Assembly: GCA_021203245.1 (NCBI GenBank)
Contig: JAJQBO010000092.1
Coordinates: forward strand, 1 to 64,000
Origin: Planctomycetaceae bacterium
GTDB taxonomy: Bacteria; Planctomycetota; SZUA-567
Length of the DNA stretch: 64,000 nucleotides
Direction of reading: 5' to 3'
Positions 51,288 through 60,299 of this stretch are shown piece after piece (position 1 is the first letter of the stretch; each line of letters begins with the position of its first letter). A program made the translations under genes and the position numbers. A model generated the notes under the pieces. It was given only the letters and a program-made list of their open reading frames with translations. It made no database searches and was not told where the DNA came from.

Positions 51288-52298
51288 TTACTCCGCATTC
51301 GGTTCAATCGCAATCTTGAAGCCGATGCCCCTGGTCGCGAGATCGAGCGCTTCGTTCGCCTCGGCCAGCGGGAAACGGTGGGTGACAAGGTTGCCTATAT
51401 CCAACGTCGGCAGCATCTCGACGGCGCGGTAATGGGTAAAGGGATTGATGGTCGAGCCGAGGATGGTCAGTTCCTTCAGGAATATCTGGTTCGGCTCGAT
51501 CGACACCCTCTTGCCCGGAGGCGCAACGCCGAAGACGACCACGCTCGCGCCCCGCCCCGCCATCTCGATAGCCTGCTCGGTGACGGCAGGCACGCCGGAA
51601 CACTCGATAACCACGTCGGGACCAAGGCCGCCGGTCAGTTCCCTCAATGTATCGGGCACGTCCTGCGGATGCACCGCCCGGTCGGCGCCGAAGGCGAGGC
51701 TGGCGTCGCGGCGTTCCTGGCTCGGTTCCGAGACGATGATCTGCGCCGCACCGGCGCGGCGCGCCAGCTTGACGAACAGCATCCCGACCGAACTGCAGCC
51801 AAGGATGGCGACGATGTCTCCTTGGCGAATGCCGGAGCGGTCGATGCCGCGAATGCAGCAGGCCAGCACCTCGGTGAGGGCGGCTTCGTGCGGCTTCACG
51901 CCCGCGGGGACGGGATAGACGGTGTTTTCCGGCACCACGACATACTGGGCAAAGCCGCCGTTGTAGTAGGAACCGTAGGCGCGCTTGTCGAGGCAGAGGT
52001 GCTCGCGGCCGGTCTTGCAGAATTTGCAGACGCGGCAATACTTGTGCGGCTCGACCGTCACCAGATCGCCCAGCCGGGCGGCGGTGACCCCTTCCCCCAA
52101 TTTTTCTATCGTGCCGGAAAACTCGTGGCCGAGAATGACCGGCGGGCGCGAGAAATATTCGCCAGCCACGATATGCACGTCGGTGCCGCAGATGGTGGCG
52201 CACTCGACCTTGATCTGCACCTCGCCCGGGCCCGGTTCGGGCGTCGGGACCTCGCGGATGTCCAGCAGTTTTTCGCCGGTGTAGAATGCTCCCAGCAT
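51288..52298 (-). CDS. Zinc-dependent alcohol dehydrogenase (MDR, polyol/sugar-acid type)
   Basis: A 336-residue medium-chain dehydrogenase. The catalytic zinc ligands are Cys in TICGTDVH and the HE pair in ILGHEFSGTIE. The structural zinc loop is CRVCKFCKTGREHLC. The NAD(P)-binding GCSSVGMLFVKLARRAGA follows, with SEP after the second strand. Similar enzymes oxidise sorbitol, L-threonine, L-idonate and related polyols or hydroxyacids. It is the last gene of the catabolic operon, before a strong terminator. By context it probably oxidises an intermediate released by the aldolase steps. All zinc ligands are intact. Confidence 0.92.
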   Translation of the reverse strand: MLGAFYTGEKLLDIREVPTPEPGPGEVQIKVECATICGTDVHIVAGEYFSRPPVILGHEFSGTIEKLGEGVTAARLGDLVTVEPHKYCRVCKFCKTGREHLCLDKRAYGSYYNGGFAQYVVVPENTVYPVPAGVKPHEAALTEVLACCIRGIDRSGIRQGDIVAILGCSSVGMLFVKLARRAGAAQIIVSEPSQERRDASLAFGADRAVHPQDVPDTLRELTGGLGPDVVIECSGVPAVTEQAIEMAGRGASVVVFGVAPPGKRVSIEPNQIFLKELTILGSTINPFTHYRAVEMLPTLDIGNLVTHRFPLAEANEALDLATRGIGFKIAIEPNAE

Positions 52299-52316
52299 GA
52301 TTTCCCCTTCAAACGA

Positions 52317-53371
52317 TTATGTCCACCGGGTCGATTTGCGGGTCGAGCCGTATTCCTCGAGGAACGCCCAGCCTGATTCGACAAACTGGCTCAGCACCTT
52401 TTGCACGCCGCCGTAGGTGATGAACTCCCGTTCCGACAAACCGTCCGGCTCGTAGGCGCGGACGAATTCGCCGACCTTCATCAGCCTGGCGATGACGTCG
52501 GCCGGGACCGGCTCGTCGATACGGCATTCGCGCGGCAGATCCGCCTCCAGCGCCATCTGTTGGGTGCGGACCGGCAGGGTGAGGATAAAGTCGCCGCCCG
52601 CGACCTGGGCGATCTGCCGGGGGAAGCGGTAGGCGCAGGGCATCATCACCGAGTGGAAGCCTTCCTGTTTGAAGAGTTCATAGGTGCGCTTGCATACGGC
52701 CAGACCGCCTGCTGGATGTCGGATTCGCTCACGCCCGCCTTCATGTCCTTGGCGACGTCGCGGAGATAGTCGTCGAGGCGGCCCATCTGCTGGACGACGA
52801 TGCAAAGGCCTGGCGTGATGCCGTTCTTTATCGCTTTTTCGCGGCCGCGTTCGTAGGCGCGCGCGGTGGCGAGGGCCTGCGACACGGTGATGTTGACGCT
52901 GGCGCATACCGGCACGCCCTCCGACGCCATCTTCTCCACCACCTCCATGCCGGCGCCGGTGGCGGCCAGCTTGACGCAGACGTTTTTGCCCCACGTCCTG
53001 ACCCGTTCGGCCTGGGCGAGCATCGCCTCGGCGTCCCCCGCCTGCTTGGGGTCGAGTTGGCCCAGCGCGTAGCCGAGTTTGCCGTTCGTCTTTTCGTAGA
53101 TCGGCAGGCAGCGTTCGGCCGCGTAGGTCGCGACCAGCTTGAGGAGCGCCTCGGCGCGGTCGTCCGGCTCCATTTCGTCGCCGAGGGCGGCGACGCGGGG
53201 ATTCCAGAAATCGGGACGAGCCTTGAAGGTGTTGGCGGTCAGGACCGGGTTGGTGGTGACGCCGGTCGCGCCGATGGCGAAGGCGGCGTCGATTTCGTCG
53301 GGACTGCCGGAGTCGTGCCACCACTGCGTCGGCGTGTCCTGCGCCAGCCATTCGAGATAGTTCTTGGCCAT
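52317..53371 (-). pseudogene. Transaldolase-family aldolase with a frameshift
   Basis: The N-terminal frame (53371 to about 52710) reads a transaldolase barrel: GATGVTTNPVLTANTF, the Schiff-base lysine in NVCVKLAATGAGMEVV, and SVNITVSQALATARAYERG. After SESDIQQAV the sense continues in the next frame as LAVCKRTYELFKQEGFHSV down to 52317. Adding one G in the run near 52705-52709 restores QQAGLAVCKRTY, so a single-nucleotide deletion is the likely cause. Total intact length would be about 351 residues. Enzymes of this class cleave or form C-C bonds by a lysine Schiff base. As read, the product would be truncated near residue 225 and lack the C-terminal strands of the barrel. Confidence 0.85.
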
Positions 53372-53395
53372 GATGCGGTTCCTTTTTCCGGAGAA

Positions 53396-54139
53396 CTATG
53401 CGCGCATGTAGTAGCCGCCGTTGACGTCGATGGTCGCGCCGGTGATGTAATCGGACAGGCTGGTGGCGAGGAAGAAGACCGCCTTGGCTGCGTCAAGCGC
53501 GGTGCCGAGCCGTTTCAGCGGCACGATCTCCGGATAGTTTTCGCGGTCCTTCGTCATGTCGGTCAGCATAAAGCCGGGCGCGACGCAGTTGACATTGATC
53601 TGGAATTCGGCGCAATAGCGGGCATAGGCCTTGGTCAGGGCGATAATGCCGCCCTTGGCCGCCGTGTAGTGGACGCCGGCAAGAAAGCCTCCGAACTGTC
53701 CCCCCTGCGACGACATGTTGATGATGCGGCCGCCGCCGCCCTTGGTCATGAGCGGCATGGCGTGTTGCGAGCAGAGCTGGACGCCGCGCAGGTTGATGGC
53801 CAGCATCCGGTCCCACTTCTCCACCGTCATCTCGGGGATGGAGGTGGGGTCGAGGATGCCGGCGTTGTTGACGAGGATGTCAATCGTGCCCTTCAGCTTC
53901 GCCGCTTCCGCCAGCATCGCCTTGACCGATTCCTCCTTTGACACGTCGCAGGCGATGGCGACGGCGTCGAGGCCGTCGGCGCGCATGGCGGCGGCGGTCT
54001 TTTCCGCGCCTTCGGCGTTGATGTCGGAAATCACCACCTTCGCGCCGACCTCGGCCATCATCTTGGCGCTCTCGTAGCCGATGCCCCGGGCGCTCCCGGT
54101 CACGACGGCGACCTTGCCGGTCAGATCAGTGTATTTCAT
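53396..54139 (-). CDS. Short-chain dehydrogenase/reductase (SDR, FabG-like)
   Basis: A 247-residue classical SDR. The cofactor loop VAVVTGSARGIGYESA has an Asp at the end of the second strand (VVISDINAEG), which favours NAD(H). The structural NNAGI is at ILVNNAGILD, and the catalytic tetrad comprises Ser in INMSSQGG, Tyr and Lys in HYTAAKGGIIALTKAYA, and Asn in AINLRGV. ITGATIDVNGGYYMRA is the standard C-terminus. It lies 24 nt upstream of the transaldolase gene in the catabolic operon and probably oxidises the imported hydroxyacid or its derivative. Not OleD, which is an extended SDR of about 330 residues or more. Confidence 0.93.
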   Translation of the reverse strand: MKYTDLTGKVAVVTGSARGIGYESAKMMAEVGAKVVISDINAEGAEKTAAAMRADGLDAVAIACDVSKEESVKAMLAEAAKLKGTIDILVNNAGILDPTSIPEMTVEKWDRMLAINLRGVQLCSQHAMPLMTKGGGGRIINMSSQGGQFGGFLAGVHYTAAKGGIIALTKAYARYCAEFQINVNCVAPGFMLTDMTKDRENYPEIVPLKRLGTALDAAKAVFFLATSLSDYITGATIDVNGGYYMRA

Positions 54140-54192
54140 GGTTGTTCTCCGGTTTTAAAGTCCTACGTAAAAGCGTATCGTCTTTCCCCTAT

Positions 54193-54252
54193 CGTTACCC
54201 CGGCGGTGCAACGCGAACCGGGCCACGGTCGTGTGGTTGTGCCGGGGTGACG
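54193..54252. repeat. Family A repeat, short form, inside the catabolic operon
   Basis: CGTTACCCCGGCGGTGCAACGCG is followed by GTGTGGTTGTGCCGGGGTGACGG, i.e. the left half of family A closing directly on a right-hand terminus. It sits in the 170-bp gap between larA and the SDR gene, where its hairpin would be transcribed. Confidence 0.7.
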
Positions 54253-54309
54253 GTAGGGTGGGGATTATGGGAGCATCTACCTGGCACGCTCGCTCACCCG
54301 AATGGTTTT

Positions 54310-55563
54310 TTACGTTCCCACGCTCGGTAGGGTGGACCCGCCGTACGGCATGACGATGACGCGCGCGTCACAGCCCAGCTTTGCCCTGGCGGCCGCCAGC
54401 GCGGCGTCGACGTCGGGGAACGGTTTGAAGAAGATCGATTCCACAAAGTCGGCCGGCATGTCGCTGACGAGATAGACGTCGGCCCGCTCCAGCACCATGG
54501 CGATGGCGGCAGCCTTGTGGCCGCCGAGTTCGAAATTCTTCTGGATGTCGTCGATCATCTGGGCGCTCTTTTCCGCCCCGACCATCCAGCGCTCGAACAC
54601 GTCCTCGCCCAAGCCTTCCTTGCACGACGCCACCAGGATAACCACGCCGCCGTCGCGGACGGCGTTCTTGGCGTTGTCGAGCGCTTTCTGCGCCTGGTAG
54701 AGGTTGATGTCCTTCGGGAAGCCGCCGGACGAAACGAGCACGATGTCGGCCGGCTGGTCGATTTCGACCTTGTAGAGGGAATCGAGGAACTTTGCCCCGG
54801 CGCGGTGGGCCTGGATATAATCGCCGGCGACGGCGCAGACGATGCGCTTCTTCTCGTCCAGAACCACGTTCAAGATAAAGTCGATGCCGACCATGGCCGC
54901 GGCGGCGTCGATATCCTCCCGCACCGGGTTGCCGTCTATTTGCCCCGCGCGCGAGCCGTCCCGCACCATCTGCGAATGGTTGGCCTGGATGGAATCGCGG
55001 GAACACACGCCGGGCATGATCGCCTTGCCGCCGCCGGAGTACCCGGCGAAGTAGTGGTATTCGATGTTGCCGAGGCAGATGCGGCGGTCGGCCTGCGCAA
55101 CGGTTGTGAACACATCAACCGGCGTGCCGTTCTTTTCGGTTTTACCGACGCGGACGATATTTTCCGGGTCGGAATCGGTGCATTTCACCCGCTCGTAGAC
55201 GGCGTCGCCGACGAGGGCGCGCTTCTCCTCTTCGGTGTGGCCCCGGTGAATGCCGAGGCCGAAAACGATTTCGATGTCGCCGTCCGGCACGCCAGCGGCC
55301 GTCAATTCGTCGAGAATGAACGGCAGCACCACCTTGCTGGGCATGGGGCGGGTGATGTCGGACGTGACGATCACCACCTTTTCGCCCGGCTTCGCGATAT
55401 CGCGGAGGCGCGGGCTGGCGATGGGATTCATGAGCGCGTCGGCGACCAGCTTTTCCGGTTCGCCCGCCATCTCCACCGGGTTCGGGGTGATGACGGCGGC
55501 GACGGACGCATCGTCCAGCGTGACAGCTACCTTTTCCTTGCCAAGTCCAAGACTGATGTCCAT
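54310..55563 (-). CDS. LarA-family nickel-dependent racemase
   Basis: A 417-residue LarA-type protein. LarA racemises D/L-lactate using a nickel-pincer nucleotide (NPN) bound to a lysine. The NPN-attachment Lys180 in YFAGYSGGGKAIMPG and the Ni-ligand His196 in SIQANHSQMV are 16 residues apart, exactly as K184/H200 in Lactobacillus LarA. The catalytic His pair is also present (FGLGIHRGHT and IEYHYFAG). The C-terminal half has SSGGFPKDINLYQAQKAL. LarA homologues act on various 2-hydroxyacids, so the substrate may differ from lactate. NPN requires LarB, LarC and LarE, which are not in the window. It lies in the catabolic operon between sucD and the SDR. Confidence 0.92.
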   Translation of the reverse strand: MDISLGLGKEKVAVTLDDASVAAVITPNPVEMAGEPEKLVADALMNPIASPRLRDIAKPGEKVVIVTSDITRPMPSKVVLPFILDELTAAGVPDGDIEIVFGLGIHRGHTEEEKRALVGDAVYERVKCTDSDPENIVRVGKTEKNGTPVDVFTTVAQADRRICLGNIEYHYFAGYSGGGKAIMPGVCSRDSIQANHSQMVRDGSRAGQIDGNPVREDIDAAAAMVGIDFILNVVLDEKKRIVCAVAGDYIQAHRAGAKFLDSLYKVEIDQPADIVLVSSGGFPKDINLYQAQKALDNAKNAVRDGGVVILVASCKEGLGEDVFERWMVGAEKSAQMIDDIQKNFELGGHKAAAIAMVLERADVYLVSDMPADFVESIFFKPFPDVDAALAAARAKLGCDARVIVMPYGGSTLPSVGT

Positions 55564-55565
55564 TG

Positions 55566-56434
55566 TCAGACTCCCAATTTTTTGATGATGCGGACGATGT
55601 CGACCGTGCTTTCGGCGATGTGGACGCCGGCCTCGCGCAGGACTTCTTCCTTCTTTTCCGCCGAGCCGCTGCCGTCCGCGCCGATGATGGCGCCGGCATG
55701 GCCCATGCTCCGGCCGCGCGGCGCGTTTTTGCCGGCAATGAGGGCGACGACCGGTTTCTTCACATAGTCCTTGATATAGGCGGCTGCGGCTTCTTCCTCG
55801 CCGCCGATTTCACCGATGATGACGATGGCCTTTGTCTCGTCGTCCTCGTTCATGAGCGGAATAATATCGGAAAAGACGGAGCCGGGAATGGCGTCGCCGC
55901 CGTTGCCGACGCAGGTGGACTGGCCGATGCCTTCACGGGTGAGCATGAAGACGGTCTCGTAGCAGTTCGTGGCGGACCGGGACATGATGCCCACGTTGCC
56001 GGGCGAGAAAATACGGTGCGCCATAAAGCCCGCCTTGGCCTTGCCGGGCGAGATGATGCCGAAGGAGTTCGGGCCGATGACGCGGCACTTCTTTTCAGGC
56101 TGGTATGATAGACGCCCATCATGTCGTGGACCGGCACGTGCTCGGCGATGGTCATGACGAGCGGCAGATCGGCGTCCATTGCCTCGTAGGCGCTTTCGGC
56201 CGTAAACTTGGCCGGGACGAAGATAATCGACGCGTTCGCGCCGGTTGCTTCAATCGCCTCGCGGACGGTGTTAAACACCGGCACGCCGTGGATCTTCTGG
56301 CCGCCCTTGCCGGGCGTGACGCCCGCGACGACCGTGGTGCCGTATTCCAGCATCTGTTCGGTGTGGAACGAGCCTTCGCGCCCGGTAATCCCCTGGACGA
56401 TGAGGCGGGTGTTTTCGTCGACAAGAATGCTCAC
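55566..56434 (-). pseudogene. SucD-like CoA ligase alpha subunit with a frameshift
   Basis: The GTG start at 56434 overlaps the sucC stop. The first part is the CoA-binding Rossmann domain: [35 protein letters not shown], then [36 protein letters not shown]. After YHTSL the frame is lost near 56085-56105. The expected [18 protein letters not shown] appears in the next frame and continues through [14 protein letters not shown] to the phosphohistidine loop MGHAGAIIG and the C-terminus at 55566. Restored length would be about 290 residues, normal for SucD. The active-site His is present downstream of the shift, so the protein as read is inactive unless the frame is corrected. Confidence 0.87.
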
Positions 56435-57576
56435 AGCGACGCCCTCCTTTCCTTTATTGCGTCAACTCCTTCGTAGAGGCCGTCGGCGAAGACAACATTC
56501 GGTTTGCCGATGGACTCGAGGACGGCGATGCCTTTTTCCTTGTTGGTGCCTTCGAAGCGGATGACCACCAGCTTGTCGGAGCCGTACTCGTCGACAAAGC
56601 CCTTGACGCCGGCGGCGATTTCGTCGCAGCGGGTGATGCCGCCGAAAATATTGATGAACAACGCTTTTGTCTTCGGTTCCGACAGGCAGATGCGGATGGC
56701 TTCCTTGACCCGGTCGCCGGTCGCGCCGCCGCCGAGGTCGAGGGCGGCGACCGTCTTCATGCCGTTTTTGCTGAGGACGTCGATGCAGGACATGATCATG
56801 CCCGAGCCGTTCGAAATGACGGCGACCTCCCCATCGGGGTCGCAGGGGATGAAGAGGAAGCGGAATTTCCTGGCTTCGAGGATAAGCGGGTGCGATTCCA
56901 TTTCGTCGCGGAGTTCGATAAGTTCGGGGTGGCGGTACAGGGCCGCGTCGTCGACCGTGACCTTGGCGTCCAGCGCCTGCAGCTCGCCCGCCGGGGTGAC
57001 GGCGAGGGGATTGATTTCGCACAGCAGGCAATCGCCTTCCCGGAACAGGGCGTAGAGTTTATCCAGCATGTCGGCAAGCTGGCCGGTGTAGGACGCGTCG
57101 ATACCGCTCTTGCTGACCAGGTAGGTCGCCACGTAGGGGCGCAGGCCGACGATGGGGTCTATGGTGACGCGGATAATTTTGTCCGGGTCGGTCTTGGCCG
57201 TCTCCTCGATGTCGACGCCGCCGACGGAGGAGAAGATGACGATCGGGCATTTTTTCACCCGGTCGAGGGCGATGGACAGATACCATTCCGACGCCACCTC
57301 GACCTGGCGGGTGACGAGGAGGCGCTTGACCGGGTGTCCCTTGATGTCCATCCCGAGGATGGCCGCGCAGGCCGCTTCGAGTTCGCTTGTATTCGTCGCC
57401 GGCTTGATGCCGCCTGCCTTGCCGCGACCGCCGATTTGCACCTGGGCCTTGACCATGCAGGGGTATTCGACCTCCAGCCCGTCCAGGTCGGCAAGGGAAT
57501 TGACGACAAATCCCCGCGGCCCGGCGATGCGGTACAGGTCGAAATACTCCTTTGCCTTGTATTCCATTAAATCCAT
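56431..57576 (-). CDS. sucC: Succinate/malate-CoA ligase beta subunit (SucC-like, ATP-grasp)
   Basis: The start ATG at 57576 gives [12 protein letters not shown], aligning with the SucC N-terminus, with GGAGG 9 nt upstream. The 381-residue product has the ATP-grasp domain ([61 protein letters not shown]) and the CoA-ligase domain ([61 protein letters not shown]). Such enzymes make acyl-CoA from a C4 acid with ATP; malate thiokinases belong to the same family. In this operon a dedicated catabolic CoA ligase is likely rather than the TCA-cycle enzyme. Overlaps sucD by 4 nt. Confidence 0.92.
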   Translation of the reverse strand: MDLMEYKAKEYFDLYRIAGPRGFVVNSLADLDGLEVEYPCMVKAQVQIGGRGKAGGIKPATNTSELEAACAAILGMDIKGHPVKRLLVTRQVEVASEWYLSIALDRVKKCPIVIFSSVGGVDIEETAKTDPDKIIRVTIDPIVGLRPYVATYLVSKSGIDASYTGQLADMLDKLYALFREGDCLLCEINPLAVTPAGELQALDAKVTVDDAALYRHPELIELRDEMESHPLILEARKFRFLFIPCDPDGEVAVISNGSGMIMSCIDVLSKNGMKTVAALDLGGGATGDRVKEAIRICLSEPKTKALFINIFGGITRCDEIAAGVKGFVDEYGSDKLVVIRFEGTNKEKGIAVLESIGKPNVVFADGLYEGVDAIKERRASL

Positions 57577-57610
57577 TGCTCTCATCCTCCGCGTCGTAAA
57601 ACGCTGTACA

Positions 57611-57640
57611 AAATGCCGCGCCCGCGTGAACGGGCGCGGC
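57611..57640 (-). terminator. Hairpin between the GntR gene and sucC
   Basis: A perfect 10-bp GC stem GCCGCGCCCG / CGGGCGCGGC with a 6-nt loop lies just after the regulator's stop. On the minus strand it is followed by ATTTTGT. It may act as a partial terminator or attenuator that lowers downstream expression. Confidence 0.6.
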
Positions 57641-57646
57641 TGATTC

Positions 57647-58372
57647 CTAGTGCGCCGTGCCCCGGCCGGAGATAAACCGCGTCCGGTCGATGGCGCGCTT
57701 GATGTGGGCGTGCATAAGGCGTTCCGCCTCGGTCTCGTCCCGTTCCTCGATGGCGTCGAACATCCTCTGGTGCTCCGCAATGATGTCGGCGGCGTGGACG
57801 TGGGCATTGGCGACGGCTATGGACGATCCGAGCGCCTCGGCAAACGCGCCCAGGATGCCAATGAGGATGCTGTTGCCGGCGGCTTCGGCGATGCTGCCGT
57901 GGAAGCGGATGTCGCCCCGCTGCCCGCGCTCGCCCTTGGTGATTTCGTCGCGCATCGATTCGATGGCGAGGCGCATGTCGCGAAGCTGCGCCTGGCTGCG
58001 CTTTCTCGCCGCCACCCGTGCGGCGTAGGGCTCCAGCAGCACCCGCACCTCGTACATCTCGAGGACGCGGCGCTCGTCCTGCACGCCGCCGGTAACGCGG
58101 AGAATCGCCTCGTCGATGCCGCTCGACTTGATGAAGGTGCCTTCGCCGACCTTCGATTCAATCAGGCCGACCAGTTCCATCGCCCGTAACGCTTCGCGGA
58201 CCGAGGTGCGGCTGACGCCCAGTTGTTCCACCAGTTCGCGCTCGGTGGGCAACCGGTCGCCGGCGCGCAGGTCGCCGTCTTCGATCTTTTTCTTGAACAG
58301 TTCGACGATGTCCTCGTACAGCCGCGTCTTTTTCTTCAGCGGGTCCATCGTCATTTTCGGTTGGGGCGTCAT
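57647..58372 (-). CDS. FadR-subfamily GntR transcriptional regulator
   Basis: From MTPQPKMTMDPLKKK (AGAGGA 8 nt upstream) the product has 241 residues. A winged-helix domain occupies about residues 15-85 (LFKKKIEDGDLRAGDRLPTERELVEQLGVSRTSVREALRAMELVGLIESKVGEGTFI), followed by an FCD ligand-binding domain (about 95-230) with the metal/ligand site DIRFHGSIAEAAGN and HAHIKRAI. FadR-type FCD proteins bind small carboxylates, so it probably senses the substrate of this operon and represses it. Located inside the operon between dctM and sucC. A candidate operator (GGTCATACC) is noted near the operon promoter. Confidence 0.93.
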   Translation of the reverse strand: MTPQPKMTMDPLKKKTRLYEDIVELFKKKIEDGDLRAGDRLPTERELVEQLGVSRTSVREALRAMELVGLIESKVGEGTFIKSSGIDEAILRVTGGVQDERRVLEMYEVRVLLEPYAARVAARKRSQAQLRDMRLAIESMRDEITKGERGQRGDIRFHGSIAEAAGNSILIGILGAFAEALGSSIAVANAHVHAADIIAEHQRMFDAIEERDETEAERLMHAHIKRAIDRTRFISGRGTAH

Positions 58373-58427
58373 TGGTTTTCCTCTCCCGGCCCGGCCCACG
58401 CAGGCAGGCCGGGCGGCAGGAATAAAT

Positions 58428-59711
58428 CTACCGGGTCAAATACTGCGGTATCCACAACGACAGGCCCGGGACATAGGTGATGAACAGGAGTACGACGATC
58501 ATCACGAGGAGCGGCACGATGATCGACTTGCATATCTCCTCCAATGATATCTTACCGATGCCGGCGGCGACAAACAGGTTAACGCCGAGCGGCGGCGTGA
58601 TAAAGCCGATGGCCAGGTTGACGATCATGACGATGCCGAAGTGAATCGGGTCGACCCCGACCGCCTTGACGACAGGCAAGAGAATCGGCGCGAGAATGAG
58701 GATTGCCGCCAGTGTTTCCATGAAGCAGCCGACGATCAGGAGGAGCACATTGATCATCAGGAGGATGTAGATCTGGCTGTCCGTCATGGAGGTGATAAAG
58801 GCGGCGACCTTGGTCGGCACCTGCAGCATGGTGAGAATGCGGCCGAAGATGGCGGCGGTGCCCATGATGATCATCGCCGTGGCTGTGGTGAGGCCGGCCT
58901 GGCAGAAGATGTCGTAGAGGTCCCGAAACTTGATGTCCCGGTAGACAAACAGCCCGACGACGATGCCGTAGATAACGGCGACGGCGGCCGCTTCGGTGGG
59001 GGTGAAGATGCCGCCGTAGATGCCGCCAAGAATAATGAACGGCACGAGGAGCGACCACTTCGCATCCCAGGCGACACGGAGCTTTTGCGCCGTGGTGAAG
59101 ATTTCGCGCTCGCCGCCGTAGCCGTTTTTCTTTGAAATGAAATAATTCATAATCATCAGGGACAGCCCGATCATAACGCCCGGGATGATGCCGGCCATGA
59201 ACATGCTGCTGATCGACGTCCCGACCGCGACCGAATACACCACCATCGGAATGCTGGGCGGGATGATGACGCCGATGGACCCGGACGCCGCGACGATGGC
59301 GGTCGAGTATCCCTTCGAATAGCCCTTCTCGATCATCGACGGAATCATCAGCGAGCCAATGGCCGCGACGGTGGCGGGGCCGGAACCGGAGATGGCGGCG
59401 AAGAACATGCACGCCGCGACCGTCACCAGGCCGAGTCCGCCGGTGAAGTTGCCGAAGAACGCCCTGGCCGTCCCGAGCAGACGCTGCGAGATGCCGCCCC
59501 GGCCCATGATTTCGCCCGCGAGGATGAAGAACGGTACAGCCATCAGCGGGAACGAGTCGATGGCGGTCACCAGGCTCTGGGTGAGGTGGGTGTACTGCAT
59601 CCTCGGGCTGAGGTGAATGGCGACGACCGACGCGAGGCCGAGCGACACGCCGATGGGGACGTTGATGACGAGAAAAACGACGAAGGACAGGAACAGTGCC
59701 GTGGTTACCAT
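58428..59711 (-). CDS. dctM: TRAP transporter large permease (DctM)
   Basis: The start ATG at 59711 follows GGAGG. The 427-residue product has about 12 membrane helices and the DctM marks FPLMAVPFFILAGEIMGRGGIS, CMFFAAISGSGPATVAAIGSLMIPSM, SGSIGVIIPPSIPMVVYSVA, GIFTPTEAAAVAVIYGI and GCFMETLAAILILAPILLPVV with GFITPPLGVNLFVAAGI near the end. It forms the transport channel driven by a sodium gradient. Starts 1 nt after the dctQ stop. Intact. Substrate specificity is set by the DctP protein, which is broken here. Confidence 0.95.
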   Translation of the reverse strand: MVTTALFLSFVVFLVINVPIGVSLGLASVVAIHLSPRMQYTHLTQSLVTAIDSFPLMAVPFFILAGEIMGRGGISQRLLGTARAFFGNFTGGLGLVTVAACMFFAAISGSGPATVAAIGSLMIPSMIEKGYSKGYSTAIVAASGSIGVIIPPSIPMVVYSVAVGTSISSMFMAGIIPGVMIGLSLMIMNYFISKKNGYGGEREIFTTAQKLRVAWDAKWSLLVPFIILGGIYGGIFTPTEAAAVAVIYGIVVGLFVYRDIKFRDLYDIFCQAGLTTATAMIIMGTAAIFGRILTMLQVPTKVAAFITSMTDSQIYILLMINVLLLIVGCFMETLAAILILAPILLPVVKAVGVDPIHFGIVMIVNLAIGFITPPLGVNLFVAAGIGKISLEEICKSIIVPLLVMIVVLLFITYVPGLSLWIPQYLTR

Positions 59712-59712
59712 G

Positions 59713-60207
59713 CTATTCCCCTCCTTCCCTGGTCGAGGCGAGTTCCTTGACCGAATGATAGAGATTCTGAATAAGCCGGATGGCGACAAGGATAAAGCAG
59801 AACGGCAGGGTGCCGTAGACGTAGCCCATGCGGATTTCCAGCGCGGGCGAGGTCTGGTTCAGCCGGAAGATGCGTCCGGCGGTGACAAAGCCGTAATAGA
59901 TGATGAAAATGGCGAAGGCGAGGAACAGGATGTCTGAAATCAGCTTGATGATGGCCTGCTTGCGGGGCGACAGCCACATGGTGAACGCTTCGACCCGGAC
60001 GTGGCGCTTCATTTTGACGCCGTAGCTGATGCCGGCGTAGACGAAGAAGATGAACAGGTAGCGGGCCAATTCCTCCGACCAGGACAGGGAGGCTTGCACC
60101 ACATAGCGCATAAAGACCTGCAAACCGATGGAAATGGTCATCACGCCGAGGCAGGCGACGGTGATGATTTCCTCGATGCGTTTGTTGAGAAATTGCAGTA
60201 CTTTCAC
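59713..60207 (-). CDS. dctQ: TRAP transporter small permease (DctQ)
   Basis: A 164-residue membrane protein with four helices: IITVACLGVMTISIGLQVFMRYV, the LSWSEELARYLFIFFVYAGISYGVKMKRHVRVE block that defines the DctQ family, FLAFAIFIIYYGFV, and the last helix YGTLPFCFILVAIRLIQNLY. DctQ scaffolds DctM and couples to the binding protein. Intact and in order with dctP upstream (92 nt) and dctM downstream. Confidence 0.94.
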   Translation of the reverse strand: MKVLQFLNKRIEEIITVACLGVMTISIGLQVFMRYVVQASLSWSEELARYLFIFFVYAGISYGVKMKRHVRVEAFTMWLSPRKQAIIKLISDILFLAFAIFIIYYGFVTAGRIFRLNQTSPALEIRMGYVYGTLPFCFILVAIRLIQNLYHSVKELASTREGGE

Positions 60208-60299
60208 TCTTCACCCCCTTTTTCCCGGGTGTCGCCGGCCGTCCCCGCGCACGGCGGCGACGCGCGTGCGCAGGGCGGCATGGCAACTGTGGCAAGAAT

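Noticed and set aside
53396-54139. SDR considered as the missing OleD
   Set aside because: OleD enzymes are extended SDRs of about 330 residues or more; this is a 247-residue classical FabG-like SDR inside an unrelated operon.
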